Shown here piece by piece: positions 17,839 through 26,063 of a stretch of DNA of 64,000 nt. Position 1 is the first letter of the stretch; each line of letters begins with the position of its first letter. Position numbers and translations under genes: made by a program. Under the pieces are notes generated by a model. That model did not search any database, had not been told where the DNA came from, and was given only the letters and a program-made list of their open reading frames with translations. Origin of the DNA: Nocardia sp. CY41. GTDB lineage: Bacteria; Actinomycetota; Actinomycetes; Mycobacteriales; Mycobacteriaceae. The stretch covers positions 1 through 64,000 of the forward strand of contig NZ_VUOS01000024.1 in the NCBI RefSeq assembly GCF_009829325.1. The letters are read 5' to 3'.

Positions 17839-18243
17839 GTGAGCGAGTATTCCGATGACGACCCGCGGCCGGGTGTGACGCCGCTGCAGCTGCAGGCGGC
17901 TCGTGCTCTGGATGAGCTGTCGGTCGAGGAGGTGCACGAACTGCTGCGCCGCGTTGCCGACGGTAGCGCAACCCCCGCGGAGCGTGCTCGAGTGGCCTGC
18001 TGGGGGCACGCTGCGGTCAGTATCGTGCACTCGGTCCGCAACATCATTCGCAACAACGTCGGCGGCCGCGACGAAGACACCCTGCGCCAGATCTGCTGGT
18101 TCCTGGGCCTCGATGAGCTTCCGCCCGGCACCTCGATGCTCGCACCCAATTCCGACGAGGACATCGCGATGCTGCGCGAGCACGTCGGCTGCGATGGCAG
18201 GCGCAACGGTGCCGCTGGATCGCCCGAGCCCGGCAACTGGTGA
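17839..18243 (+). CDS. hypothetical protein
   Basis: A 134-residue helical soluble protein starting at GTG 17839 behind AGGTAGGGGG. Its core is LQLQAARALDELSVEEVHEL, then ACWGHAAVSIVHSVRNIIRN and a Gly/Pro-rich acidic tail. It resembles small accessory proteins found near mobile regions in Nocardia. No catalytic motif, membrane segment or DNA-binding fold can be identified. It is divergent from the SGNH hydrolase. Downstream, 18244-18450 contains an open stretch (YWPRAVVPLVGGIGFDVDSD) without a start or ribosome site that I would defend. Confidence 0.6.
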   Translation: MSEYSDDDPRPGVTPLQLQAARALDELSVEEVHELLRRVADGSATPAERARVACWGHAAVSIVHSVRNIIRNNVGGRDEDTLRQICWFLGLDELPPGTSMLAPNSDEDIAMLREHVGCDGRRNGAAGSPEPGNW

Positions 18244-18453
18244 CCCTCGCACTTCAACGATCACACACTCCGCGCAGCACCCCCCCGACACGATCTACTG
18301 GCCCCGCGCGGTCGTGCCGCTCGTCGGGGGCATCGGGTTCGACGTCGATTCCGACCGGCGCATAGGTACCGGCGCCATCGCCGACGTATGCCCTGGCAAC
18401 ATCCGGCGGCTGGTCGAGCCATCAACCGCCACCCACTGACCTTGGCCGCGATC

Positions 18454-18486
18454 AGCGCTGGCCCCCGCAACACGAGGGCCAGCGCT
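18454..18486. terminator. bidirectional hairpin terminator
   Basis: A perfect 11-bp stem, AGCGCTGGCCC / GGGCCAGCGCT, with an 11-base loop, followed on the plus strand by TTTTC. It probably ends transcription from the gene at 17839-18243 and, in reverse, the small recombinase-like gene at 18493-18675. Confidence 0.75.
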
Positions 18487-18492
18487 TTTCTG

Positions 18493-18675
18493 TTACGCGG
18501 CCGCGGTCCAATCCTCCTCGGGCTCGGCCATCATTGCCATGGCGGCAGCTGTACGCACGAGCCTCCACACATGACAGCGCTCCCACACCAGTCCGCCAGC
18601 CGGTTTGGGGACACCGGCGTCGGTGAGGGCACGAGCGATCGCCGCGCAGGGCACCCCGTCGCGATACATCGCCAC
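18493..18675 (-). CDS. 60-residue recombinase-type helix-turn-helix fragment
   Basis: A short protein (MAMYRDGVPCAAIARALTDA, then GVPKPAGG and HVWRLVRT) that matches the pattern of the Recombinase/Hin-type HTH found inside large serine recombinases, where IARxLNxxGVPxPxGG precedes a recognition helix. The catalytic resolvase domain is missing. It may be a stand-alone DNA-binding gene or the tail of a lost recombinase. It lies between a terminator and a WD40 gene remnant, consistent with mobile-element debris. Confidence 0.5.
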   Translation of the reverse strand: MAMYRDGVPCAAIARALTDAGVPKPAGGLVWERCHVWRLVRTAAAMAMMAEPEEDWTAAA

Positions 18676-18684
18676 TTACCCCTC

Positions 18685-19603
18685 ATGACCACCCCACAAC
18701 CCACGCCGCAGCGCGACTGGGCACACACCAACCCGTACCTGCGCCGACACCTCACAACCCACGCCACCGCAGGCGAGCTACTCCCAGAACTGCTGCACCA
18801 CACCCGATTCTGGCTCTACACCGACATCGACCGGCTCGCCCGCGCACTCGCTGGCCCCGACCTGCCCGACACCACAACCACTCGCCTCCTGCAGCGCGCC
18901 CTCGACACGCTGCGTACCACCACCGACCCCGCCGAACGCGCCACCATCCTGCACGCATTCGCTCTCCGCGACGAATCACAAGCCATCCCCACCATCACCA
19001 CCACACCAGAACACCCCTGGAAACCACGCTGGACAACCTCCCCCACTACTACCCTCCACCGCGCACTCCCCGGCCACACCGACGAGGTGAATTCGGTGGC
19101 GTTCGGAACCCGCGCCGACGGCGGCCTGCTCTTGGCCAGCGGCGGCGACGATGGGACGGTGCGGGTGTGGGACCCCGAGACCGGGGAATCGCTCGGTCCA
19201 CCGCTGAGCGGCCACACCGACGAGGTGTACGGGGTGGCGTTCGGAACCCGTGCCGACGGCGGCCTGCTCTTGGCCAGCGCCAGCAGAGATGAGACTGTGC
19301 GACTGTGGGACCCCGACACCGGACAGCCGCTCGGGTCACCGCTGAGCGGCCACACCGACGTGGTGAGGTCGGTGGCGTTCGGAACCCGTGCCGACGGCGG
19401 CCTGCTCCTGGCCAGCGGTAGCGACGATGGGACGGTACCCCGAGACCGGGGAACCGCTCGGGTCACCGCTGACCGGCCACACCGGCACCGTGAACACGGT
19501 GGCATTCGGGCCCCGCTCTGACGTCCGCCTACTCCTGGCCAGCGGCAGTAGCGATCGCACGGTGCGGATGTGCGGCTCCCCGGTCAAGACCGATAGTGCA
19601 TAG
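18685..19603 (+). pseudogene. WD40-repeat protein, truncated and frameshifted
   Basis: Starts at ATG 18685. About 120 residues of helical linker (NPYLRRHLTTHATAGELLPE) like that joining NTPase and WD40 parts of STAND signalling proteins precede three and a half WD40 blades. Each blade has the core VAFGTRADGGLLLASG and ends TVRVWDPETG. In the third blade an 11-base segment (GCGGGTGTGGG, present in blade 1) is missing at 19436-19437, shifting the frame. The old frame resumes as PLGSPLTGHTGTVNTVAFG in blade 4, then stops at about 19570 where integrase sequence begins. The gene is probably a 3' victim of that integration and is not functional. Confidence 0.75.
19070..19560 (+). repeat. 126-bp tandem repeats encoding WD40 blades
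   Basis: Four near-identical units with a period of about 126 bases (42 codons) share the stretch GTGGCGTTCGGAACCC and GACGGCGGCCTGCTC. High DNA-level identity indicates recent unit duplication or homogenisation, and the 11-base deletion lies inside unit 3. Confidence 0.75.
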
Positions 19604-20622
19604 GCCACCTCTTCGCGGGTCGCGCGCGTGTAGATCGAGGTGGCGCCGTCGCTGTGATTGTCGGCGTGACCGGCATACGCCTTGGCGACAGCATGACCGA
19701 AATTCCGCTCAACCCATCTCAACGTGGTGTGCCGCAGCCAGTGACATGTGATCCCTTGCTGCTTCACCCACGGCAACTGATCACCGATCTGACCCCACAT
19801 GATGTGGAATCGCATATGGCTGATCGGATCGCCGTTCTTGTAGCGAAACAGCCTCTCGTTCGCCTTGGCGGTTATCGGCTTCCCGTTCCGCGCATGCGGA
19901 TTTCTCTCATCGCGTAGCTGAGCGCGCGAATCGTAGTGCTCTTGCAGCGCTCGCATGAGCGTCGGCGAAACGGGTTGCCACCGCTCGGTATTACCCTTCT
20001 CGCGCAACAAGATCAGGCTTTGGTGAGGGTCGAGATCCTGCTTCCTCAATGCCAGAATGCCGCCTCGCCGACAAGCGGTCTCGGTGCACATTCGGAGGAT
20101 CAGCGTTGCCAGTTCAGGTTCATCGCCATACTCCGCCGCGACACGATTGATCTCCGTGAGTCGGTCGGTCGGTATCGCTCCACGGCTCGAGGATCGCATC
20201 TTTGGCTTGACCAACGTGGTCGCAGGGTTATCGGCGGAACGGATCAAGTTGTCATCGACCGCGTGCCGGTACAGGCAGCGCAAAGCGTTCACTGCCACCT
20301 GGGCAACGCCGTACCCGCCGCGGTCGTTGCGGCGGACTGCGCGGTTCGCCTGGAAGCCCGCGATGAGTTGTTTGAATTCCGTGTTGGTCGGCTCATCGAG
20401 TCGGCGATTCGGCCACACCTCGACGAGCTTCCTCCAGTAGGCCATGTAGCAATCGCGGGTACGACCGGCTGGCATCGCCGAGTAGACGACCGGTACGTAT
20501 TCGGCAAAGGTCGGTATTGCGCGCCTCGTGCGAGCGGAGATGAGGTCCTCGAGACCCACCCCCAGTCGCTCAAGGAGCAATTGAGCGGTCTGCACTTCGG
20601 CGCTGGACGCTGACAGTGTCAT
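19336..20622 (-). CDS. tyrosine recombinase (integrase) with aberrant C-terminus
   Basis: About 428 residues from ATG 20622, which overlaps the upstream AbrB-like stop as ATGA. The N-terminal SAM-like domain is followed by the catalytic domain: RMCTETACRRGGILALRKQD (Arg), CHWLRHTTLRWVER (His-x-x-Arg) and SIYTRAT (Tyr nucleophile), so the R-H-R-Y set looks complete. The natural end should come soon after LTGEPH. Here the frame runs on for about 84 codons through the antisense of the WD40 gene, giving a meaningless tail. The enzyme may still be active if the tail is tolerated. It likely mobilised the surrounding island. Confidence 0.85.
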   Translation of the reverse strand: MTLSASSAEVQTAQLLLERLGVGLEDLISARTRRAIPTFAEYVPVVYSAMPAGRTRDCYMAYWRKLVEVWPNRRLDEPTNTEFKQLIAGFQANRAVRRNDRGGYGVAQVAVNALRCLYRHAVDDNLIRSADNPATTLVKPKMRSSSRGAIPTDRLTEINRVAAEYGDEPELATLILRMCTETACRRGGILALRKQDLDPHQSLILLREKGNTERWQPVSPTLMRALQEHYDSRAQLRDERNPHARNGKPITAKANERLFRYKNGDPISHMRFHIMWGQIGDQLPWVKQQGITCHWLRHTTLRWVERNFGHAVAKAYAGHADNHSDGATSIYTRATREEVAYALSVLTGEPHIRTVRSLLPLARSRRTSERGPNATVFTVPVWPVSGDPSGSPVSGYRPIVATAGQEQAAVGTGSERHRPHHVGVAAQR

Positions 20623-21101
20623 CGGCCTTCTCCCGACGAAGGTGTTGCTTTCCACTTCCCCGTGATCATCAGATCGACGGCGCCAGGACCGAAGAGAAGC
20701 AAGATGCCTTCCGCGATGTGTGCCGCAAGGAGGATCCGGTCGGAGGTGTGGATGCCAGTCTTGCGCCGAAATCGGGCTGGCAGCCGGAGGTCACCAGCGG
20801 CCGTGATCCACAGTTTGGGAATTCCGAATCGACCGACGACAACAATGTTGTCCTCCAGGCTGTACCCGAGCCGCACGCCGGGGCTCCAACCCAGAGCAGG
20901 AAAAACTGCCTTATCGATCATCCTGCCTCTGGCGTCTACACGGCGAACACTGCAAAGCCACTGCGGCTCATGCCGGGACGGACGCTGATACAGCGTCGTC
21001 AGCGGACGATCGTTCCGATGGGCGCTCCGGGCGGGAGCCGCGGCAAGCAGCGGACTTGCGCCGGGCAAAATTGGCGGCAAGGTGTGGCTCACGCCGACCA
21101 C
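20619..21101 (-). CDS. AbrB/MazE/SpoVT-type DNA-binding protein
   Basis: A 160-residue protein. The first half is poorly defined, then VDARGRMIDKAVFPALGW introduces a swapped-hairpin-like repeat, and the second unit is LWITAAGDLRLPARFRRKTG followed by DRILLAAHIAEGILLLFGP. This two-repeat arrangement is typical of actinobacterial AbrB-like proteins placed directly upstream of tyrosine recombinases. The stop overlaps the integrase start (ATGA), so the two are translationally coupled. A role as regulator or accessory factor for the integrase is likely. The start is uncertain; the first 45 residues may be non-coding. Confidence 0.75.
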   Translation of the reverse strand: MVGVSHTLPPILPGASPLLAAAPARSAHRNDRPLTTLYQRPSRHEPQWLCSVRRVDARGRMIDKAVFPALGWSPGVRLGYSLEDNIVVVGRFGIPKLWITAAGDLRLPARFRRKTGIHTSDRILLAAHIAEGILLLFGPGAVDLMITGKWKATPSSGEGR

Positions 21102-21218
21102 CTCCCGTCGGCGGACCGTTGATCGTATGCGAACAGCCCTTGTTGCGAGGTGTCAGATCTGTAGTAGAGCGCCTTGCAGGTTGCGAGTTCGCTACGGAAA
21201 GGTGTCCTAACACACAGA

Positions 21219-21979
21219 AAAACCTCCCGAAGTACACGCCGGAGTGGGTGGCGCGGACGAAGGTCTGGGCGGAGAGTTCGCGGCGGGAGATCACTTACGC
21301 GCTCTGTGACGACCTGCGGACCCTGATCTGGTTCGGTAATCAGCGGGCGGTCGAGTACCACCCGACCCTGTTCCTCGCGGCATCCGCACCGGAACCCACA
21401 CATCTTGTGCTCGATCTCGATCCCTCACCGGGACAGACTTTCGCCGACGCCGTAGCAGGTGCCCGGCTGATCCGGGAAGCGCTGGCTGCGGACGGATTGT
21501 CCGGAGCGGTGAAGACGAGCGGTTCCAAGGGGCTACACGTGTTCGTGCCGGTGGTACCGGGGATCGATGTCGAGGACGCGGCCGCGGCGACGCGGGCCGT
21601 GGCGGCGCGAGCCGAGCGGATCGATCCGTCGGTCGGCACGACAGCGTTCATCCGGGAAGATCGTCAGGGCAAGGTCTTCCTCGACGCCACCCGCGCGGGC
21701 GGTGCCACTGTGGCCGCCGCCTACAGTCCGCGTATCCGTCCGGGTGTCACCGTGTCGTTCCCGCTGCGGTGGTCGGACCTCGACGAGGTGAAACCTACTG
21801 ATTTCACGGTGCGGACCGTGCCGGATCTCCTCGGCGACAGCGATCCATGGCGGGCGGAAATGCCTCCTCCGCAACGTCTTCCACCGGATCTGGTCGAGGA
21901 AGGCCACACGATTCCGGTGGCCCGGGTTCAGGCCATGCACGAGGGCAAACGACGTGCCAGGGCGCGCCGCAGCGAATGA
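21219..21979 (+). pseudogene. LigD-type polymerase domain, 5'-truncated
   Basis: From KNLPKYTPEWVARTKVWA onward the frame encodes a non-homologous end-joining polymerase (LigD PolDom / archaeo-eukaryotic primase fold). It has HLVLDLDPSPG with the metal-binding Asp pair, TSGSKGLHVFVPV with the nucleotide-binding Ser/His, and FLDATRAGGATVAAAYSPR. About 65 N-terminal residues expected before KNLP are missing, replaced by unrelated sequence and no ribosome site. The break near 21219 lies next to the AbrB-integrase pair, so an integration event probably removed the front. A downstream start is unlikely to give a stable enzyme. Confidence 0.8.
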
Positions 21980-22112
21980 TCTGTGCAGTACCAGGCGCGT
22001 CCGGCCGTATGCCCCGCCGAACTACTCGCCCCCTGGAGCTACCCGCATTTCGGGCGGCGGATCGGCAGCCGATACAGTCCGGATCGATAGGGATCGCAGG
22101 AGGGTATCGCCG

Positions 22113-22424
22113 ATGTCCGTGAATATTCATCTCTCGCTGTACGTCGAAAAGCTCTCCTCTCCAGCACAAGCCGACACCATCGAGATGGCGCTGGACAAGG
22201 TGCTGAAGGAGCACGGGATCGACTCCTGGATGCTGGTGAGCGTCTTTCACAACCCGCCATGGGTGAAGGCATCCAGCGAGAACGGCCCGATCATCGTCCG
22301 CGGGTTCAGCGAGTGGAGCAAGATCTTCGAACGCGACGTCACAGATGTCATTCGCGGTATTGCGCCCGCGGCCGACATCGATCTGGAATGGGGTTATCCG
22401 GATGAGGACCGACCTGCCGGTTGA
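22113..22424 (+). CDS. hypothetical protein
   Basis: A 103-residue acidic protein with an excellent ribosome site (CAGGAGGG) before ATG 22113. It has an alternating strand/helix pattern: NIHLSLYVEKLS, then a helix DTIEMALDKVLKEHG, strand SWMLVSVFHN, WVKASSENGPIIVRGF, a helix and DIDLEWGYPDED. This looks like a small ferredoxin-like alpha/beta fold. Not recognised as a named family. It ends in a hairpin shared with the convergent gene at 22456. It lies downstream of the truncated polymerase but appears intact. Confidence 0.65.
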   Translation: MSVNIHLSLYVEKLSSPAQADTIEMALDKVLKEHGIDSWMLVSVFHNPPWVKASSENGPIIVRGFSEWSKIFERDVTDVIRGIAPAADIDLEWGYPDEDRPAG

Positions 22425-22463
22425 CCTTGCTGCCGACGCGGGTGGGAGCAACCGGTCAACCGG
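22417..22463. terminator. bidirectional terminator between convergent genes
   Basis: CCGGTTGACC (22417-22426) and GGTCAACCGG (22454-22463) are perfect complements and span both stop codons of the convergent genes. There is no T-run, but the placement fits a shared transcription end. Confidence 0.5.
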
Positions 22464-23439
22464 GCTGGGGCCGTGATGGGTGCCCGACCCGCAGTTGGCA
22501 GCCGATCACCGAGGTCGGGACTGTGGTGCGGATGTCGTGTTCTATCCACTTCAGGGGACCTACGGCCATCGCGTAGATACTCGACGCTCGCGCCGCTTCC
22601 CCCCGTGCACGATGCGCCTTGATGATCGCGGCGACACTGGTGATCAGTTCGCCGACCAGATCGGATTCGATGGGCGGGTCGTGAACTTCTCGGCATAGCT
22701 GGGCCAGAACGTACGCTGCCGTTTCCAGATCCGGTGTGGGCGGCCGGAAGATGAGCGGGCGTGCGCGGCTCCCGGTGACAAGTGCCGACATACCAAGTTC
22801 GTGCGAGGCGACGGCGAACGGCCCTCTCGCGTCCGGCTCCGTCCGCCACGACCAGACCGCCAGCACGCCGGAGACACGGCTTGCCGCCCATCGCCATACC
22901 GCGCGCTCGATGCTCGGAACACGTGCCAACGCCTCATTGAAGCTGCGGACATCAGCCAAGGCATGCGCCCAGAACTCGGGGTCGGCCGACAGCGCGGTTT
23001 CTCGCGCCGACGGTTTGATCGCACGCGGTAATTTCCATTCGGTCTGCGCGTCGGCCGCTGCTTGCGCGTCGTCCTCCCACCCGTCGCGCAGATCGGGCAG
23101 GCTCAGGCCGGCTCCGACCTCGAGGTCGGTGATCACCGGACCGAGGCGTGCGCTGTGGGCGTCACGCCACTGGGCGATGTAGCCGACGACATGACCGTCG
23201 ACGACACTGACTCGTGGCTGCAGCGTGGCCCCGGTCGCCCGCATCCGGTGTATCCATTCGACCTCCGAGAGGCTCACCGCCGCGGCGGCGCGTAGCGTGC
23301 GCCGCAGCATCCGATGATCCGAGCCGTCACTGTCTTCCAAGCGCTCGATGCCGGCCAGCATCTGCTGCTCGAAACTCGCCCCCGGCCGAGGCAGCCCTGG
23401 CGCCGCCGACCGATAGAGACAAAGGTCGCAACCGGTCAA
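22456..23439 (-). CDS. uncharacterised protein, copy B of an in-window duplicate
   Basis: A 327-residue paralogue of the product of 7542-8525, same length and closely similar throughout (VVDGHVVGYIAQWRDAHSAR against VVDGYVAGYIAQWRDAHSAR). The TTG start, CxxC N-terminus (TGCDLCLYRS) and the in-frame TGA just upstream are all conserved. Differences are spread over the length and concentrated in the C-terminal third, with only a one-residue length change after the N-terminal QQML. That pattern suggests both copies stay under selection. The gene is divergent from a TetR regulator with 238 bases between them, which may control it. Function unknown. Confidence 0.7.
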   Translation of the reverse strand: MTGCDLCLYRSAAPGLPRPGASFEQQMLAGIERLEDSDGSDHRMLRRTLRAAAAVSLSEVEWIHRMRATGATLQPRVSVVDGHVVGYIAQWRDAHSARLGPVITDLEVGAGLSLPDLRDGWEDDAQAAADAQTEWKLPRAIKPSARETALSADPEFWAHALADVRSFNEALARVPSIERAVWRWAASRVSGVLAVWSWRTEPDARGPFAVASHELGMSALVTGSRARPLIFRPPTPDLETAAYVLAQLCREVHDPPIESDLVGELITSVAAIIKAHRARGEAARASSIYAMAVGPLKWIEHDIRTTVPTSVIGCQLRVGHPSRPQPG

Positions 23440-23646
23440 CGTGCCGGGATCCGATCAGTCGACGGACCGACGACCACCGGTCGCGAGATTGAGCTCTTTG
23501 CAGGTTGTCGGAGCTCGGGGATTCGTCCGCTCATTCGGTCTCCAGCCTCGAGCGCCATGACGTCGCGCCCGGCCACCACGAGCGTGCGGCCCCACCGCGA
23601 CGACCGCCGCCAGAACTCAATTCCGCATGCACACAACATCTCAGAT

Positions 23647-23659
23647 ACATGATGCATGT
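23647..23659. promoter_or_regulatory. candidate TetR operator
   Basis: ACATG ATG CATGT is a 13-base dyad 18 bases upstream of the TetR gene start, in the divergent region facing the copy B gene. Placement and symmetry fit an autoregulatory TetR operator; the assignment is inference. Confidence 0.5.
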
Positions 23660-23677
23660 GAATGTAGTCTTATCGGC

Positions 23678-24277
23678 GTGACTGTCAAGGGACGACGCGC
23701 CGAATACGCCGAAGCCACCCGGGCTGCCCTCGTGGAGACGGCCCGTCGGCTGTTCATCGAACAGCGGTACTCCGAACTCTCCGCCGACGAAATCGCTCGC
23801 GCCGCCCGCCTGACCCGAGGCGCGGTGTACCACCATTTCGGCGGCAAACAAGGACTCTTCGAAGCTGTATTCGAGCAGGTCGAACAGCAACTGACCGAAC
23901 GTCTGACGAGCGCGATCGTCGAGCCGGGCGACCCCTGGGACACCGCTGTCCATGCCCTGAACGTGTTCCTCGACGAATGCACCGACGCGGCCTATCAGCG
24001 CATCGTGCTGCAAGAGGGGCCGTTGGCGCTGGGCTGGGACCGGTGGCGTGAACTCGACGAGCGCTACATGGTCGGCCTGATCCGCGACTCGGTAGACCGG
24101 CTGATCCGAGCCGACGTTTTCAAGCCCCGATCGACCGAACTCACCGTCCGCGCAATCTACGGGCTGCTCACCGAACTGGCCTGGAGTATGGCCGACGCAA
24201 CCGACCGGAGCACGCGGCGTGAAGCGGGACAGATCGCGCTCGACATGATCGGTTCCCTACGCCGCACCACCGAGTGA
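23678..24277 (+). CDS. TetR/AcrR-family transcriptional regulator
   Basis: A 199-residue repressor-type protein starting at GTG 23678. The N-terminal HTH is typical: EATRAALVETARRLF, then SADEIARAARLTRGAVYHHFGGKQGLFEAV. The C-terminal ligand-binding domain is helical (HALNVFLDECTDAAYQRIV, LTVRAIYGLLTELAWSMAD). A near-perfect dyad, ACATG-ATG-CATGT, lies just upstream and probably is its operator. The divergent neighbour is the uncharacterised duplicate at 22456-23439, a natural target. The ligand cannot be inferred. Confidence 0.9.
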   Translation: MTVKGRRAEYAEATRAALVETARRLFIEQRYSELSADEIARAARLTRGAVYHHFGGKQGLFEAVFEQVEQQLTERLTSAIVEPGDPWDTAVHALNVFLDECTDAAYQRIVLQEGPLALGWDRWRELDERYMVGLIRDSVDRLIRADVFKPRSTELTVRAIYGLLTELAWSMADATDRSTRREAGQIALDMIGSLRRTTE

Positions 24278-24766
24278 CGAGGGACGTTCGCGCGTCCCAT
24301 CCGATCGTGGCCGAAATGCTCGAGAAGGCGCCACGGCCGTCTCGGCGACGATCGGCCGGTCCGCCGCAACCATATGCTGCGCGGCCTGAAGCAACCGGCC
24401 GCTGCTCTGCGCGAGCCGGTGCCCGATCTCGCGGCACTCGCGTGGGCCGTGCGCGAGCTGGGCATCCGGACCGCCGGAACCCTCGACTTCCTGGCGCCTT
24501 CGGCGGCCCTCGTCGCCGAAACACGCTGCCGACTGCGGTATCACGGACATCGACCGAGCCCGGCGAATAGTCCAGCCGCTGCCGGGTCGCGCGCCCGGTG
24601 TGAACCGTGGGCGCGGGCGAGGCGGGGGGTTTGACCGCCGAACGGGGTCGCCATAGCTTTCGCCGAAAACGGGCGGGTCAACCGTAGCCACCGGTCTACT
24701 GCCGGCACTTCCGAGCGCCGCGGCCTCCGACGATCTCGCACTCTCGCCCTCCGGCTGCTCCCGATG
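24278..24766. other. intergenic, no gene supported
   Basis: About 490 bases after the TetR gene. A plus-strand frame with MLRGLKQPAAALREPVPDLA looks briefly protein-like but lacks a ribosome site and degrades. The minus frames are no better. Nothing is called. Confidence 0.35.
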
Positions 24767-24976
24767 TCACGCGAGGCAGATCAAGAACGCGTTGACGTTC
24801 ACCGCGGGCGGAAGGATCCAGGGTAAGCACGGCGGGGCGGAGAACCCGGCCATGACCTCGTGCCGTTGCTCCGCGCCCGGAGCGGGCGTGGATTCGGCGG
24901 TGGCCGTGCCGGAAGCGGCGGCGATGGCGGGGGCCATCGCCAGCGCGAGCACCCCGGCATGCAATTTCTTGTTCAT
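24767..24976 (-). CDS. small secreted protein
   Basis: A 69-residue protein with a clean Sec signal peptide: a basic start MNKKL, hydrophobic core HAGVLALAMAPAIAAASG and cleavage likely after ATA (about residue 27). The mature part is about 40 residues with two Cys (PPCLPWILPP, FLICLA) and no charged clusters. Such short exported proteins are common in Nocardia and Rhodococcus with unknown roles. The start has a GAGG site. It stands alone; the 440-base gap 24977-25416 on its upstream side holds no gene I can support. Confidence 0.6.
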   Translation of the reverse strand: MNKKLHAGVLALAMAPAIAAASGTATAESTPAPGAEQRHEVMAGFSAPPCLPWILPPAVNVNAFLICLA

Positions 24977-25416
24977 GACGAACCTCGCTGTCGTCGTGCC
25001 GGGCGCCTCCCTGCCCGGCTGTTCGGTTGCCCGACGGATGCTCTGGCCGCCGGAGCGGCCGGCGACAGGGCGGGATATGCACGCCCGCCTTCATCGATTA
25101 CCTCGCTCCTCGAGGCATTCCGCAAGAGGGCGCCGAAATCTCGGTCGCGTGGAAGGCTCTCCATGCCTTTTGCCAGAAAGCATTCTCCTATGAGAAGAAT
25201 GTCGATCTCGGAGCAGTTTCGACCGACGAGAGGCTCGCGACATCGTGGACGACCGGGCCCGGGATCGACGTGTGCGGCGGACGGATGCGACACGGGCAAG
25301 CGTTTTGTCCCGGGCGGGCAATGGGCAGATCCCACTCAGCAAGGCACTGGATGTCTCGCCGCTCGCCGTTTCGGTGTGCGCGGCGGGTGAGGGCGGCGCC
25401 GAGAACTAGGGGGGCT

Positions 25417-26031
25417 TCAGGCCGGACGTGCGGCCGTGACGAGCTGGTAGGCGCCGTCGACCCGCTCGACGCGCGGTTGGTGAAAGCCTGCCGCCTCGAG
25501 CATGGCGACGAGCTCTGCGTCGGAGTACAAACGCACGCGTCCCGCCAGCGGCGCGGGCATGACCGAGCGCGGCGGCTCGGGTGCGACGGTGTGCAGGACG
25601 AGGCGTCCGCCGGGCGCGAGCACGCGATGCAGTTCGGTGAGCATGGCGGGAACGGAGACGAAGAACAGCACGTTCATCGCGGCAGCGCAGGTGAAGTGCC
25701 GGTCCGGCAGAGGCAGCGATTCGGCGGACGCCTCGACGACCTCGAGCCGGCCCTCGCGCACGGCGTCCGCGTTCGCCGACTTCGTCAGCGCCACCATGTC
25801 GGCGCTGTGGTCCACCGCGGTGGTCCGGCAGCCCGACTCCAGCGCTCGTGCGGCGAAGGTGCCACCGCCACAGCCGATTTCGAGAAGCCGGTCGTCGGGA
25901 GTGAGGTGCAGTGCAGCCAGCGTGTCCCGGAAGATGTCGTGGTGGGACTTCATGTCCCGCCACATCCGCCGGGCCAGCGGCCCTCGCGGTCGGCGCAGCA
26001 GGTGGTCGACGAACAGGTCGAAGAGAGCCAA
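25417..26031 (-). CDS. class I SAM-dependent methyltransferase, cluster edge
   Basis: About 204 residues. Motif I is LLEIGCGGGTFAARA, the ribose-binding acidic residue is in AVDHSADM, and LPLPDRHFTCAAAMNVLFFV carries motif IV. The start is probably TTG 26031 (LALFDLFVDHLLRRPRG) behind GAGGAAA; further upstream the frame is only the antisense of the reductase gene. It follows the aldo/keto reductase on the same strand with a 32-base gap, so the two are likely one transcript leaving the cluster's divergent promoter. A role in tailoring the metabolite is plausible but unproven. Confidence 0.8.
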   Translation of the reverse strand: MALFDLFVDHLLRRPRGPLARRMWRDMKSHHDIFRDTLAALHLTPDDRLLEIGCGGGTFAARALESGCRTTAVDHSADMVALTKSANADAVREGRLEVVEASAESLPLPDRHFTCAAAMNVLFFVSVPAMLTELHRVLAPGGRLVLHTVAPEPPRSVMPAPLAGRVRLYSDAELVAMLEAAGFHQPRVERVDGAYQLVTAARPA

Positions 26032-26063
26032 AATCGTTTCCTCGGGGGTGTCGGTGCTCGGTG

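Noticed and set aside
18244..18440. Open stretch YWPRAVVPLVGGIGFDVDSD downstream of the gene at 17839
   Set aside because: Looks coding-like but has no start codon with a ribosome site and no recognisable domain.
19070..19560. Tandem repeats read as a CRISPR-like array
   Set aside because: The 126-base period and in-frame blade motifs show these are WD40 coding repeats without spacers.
21120..21220. tRNA-like attachment site next to the integrase
   Set aside because: No cloverleaf or T-loop sequence could be built, so no tRNA or att site was called.
24374..24634. Small plus-strand frame MLRGLKQPAAALREP
   Set aside because: No ribosome site and the C-terminal half degenerates; the opposite strand is equally open.
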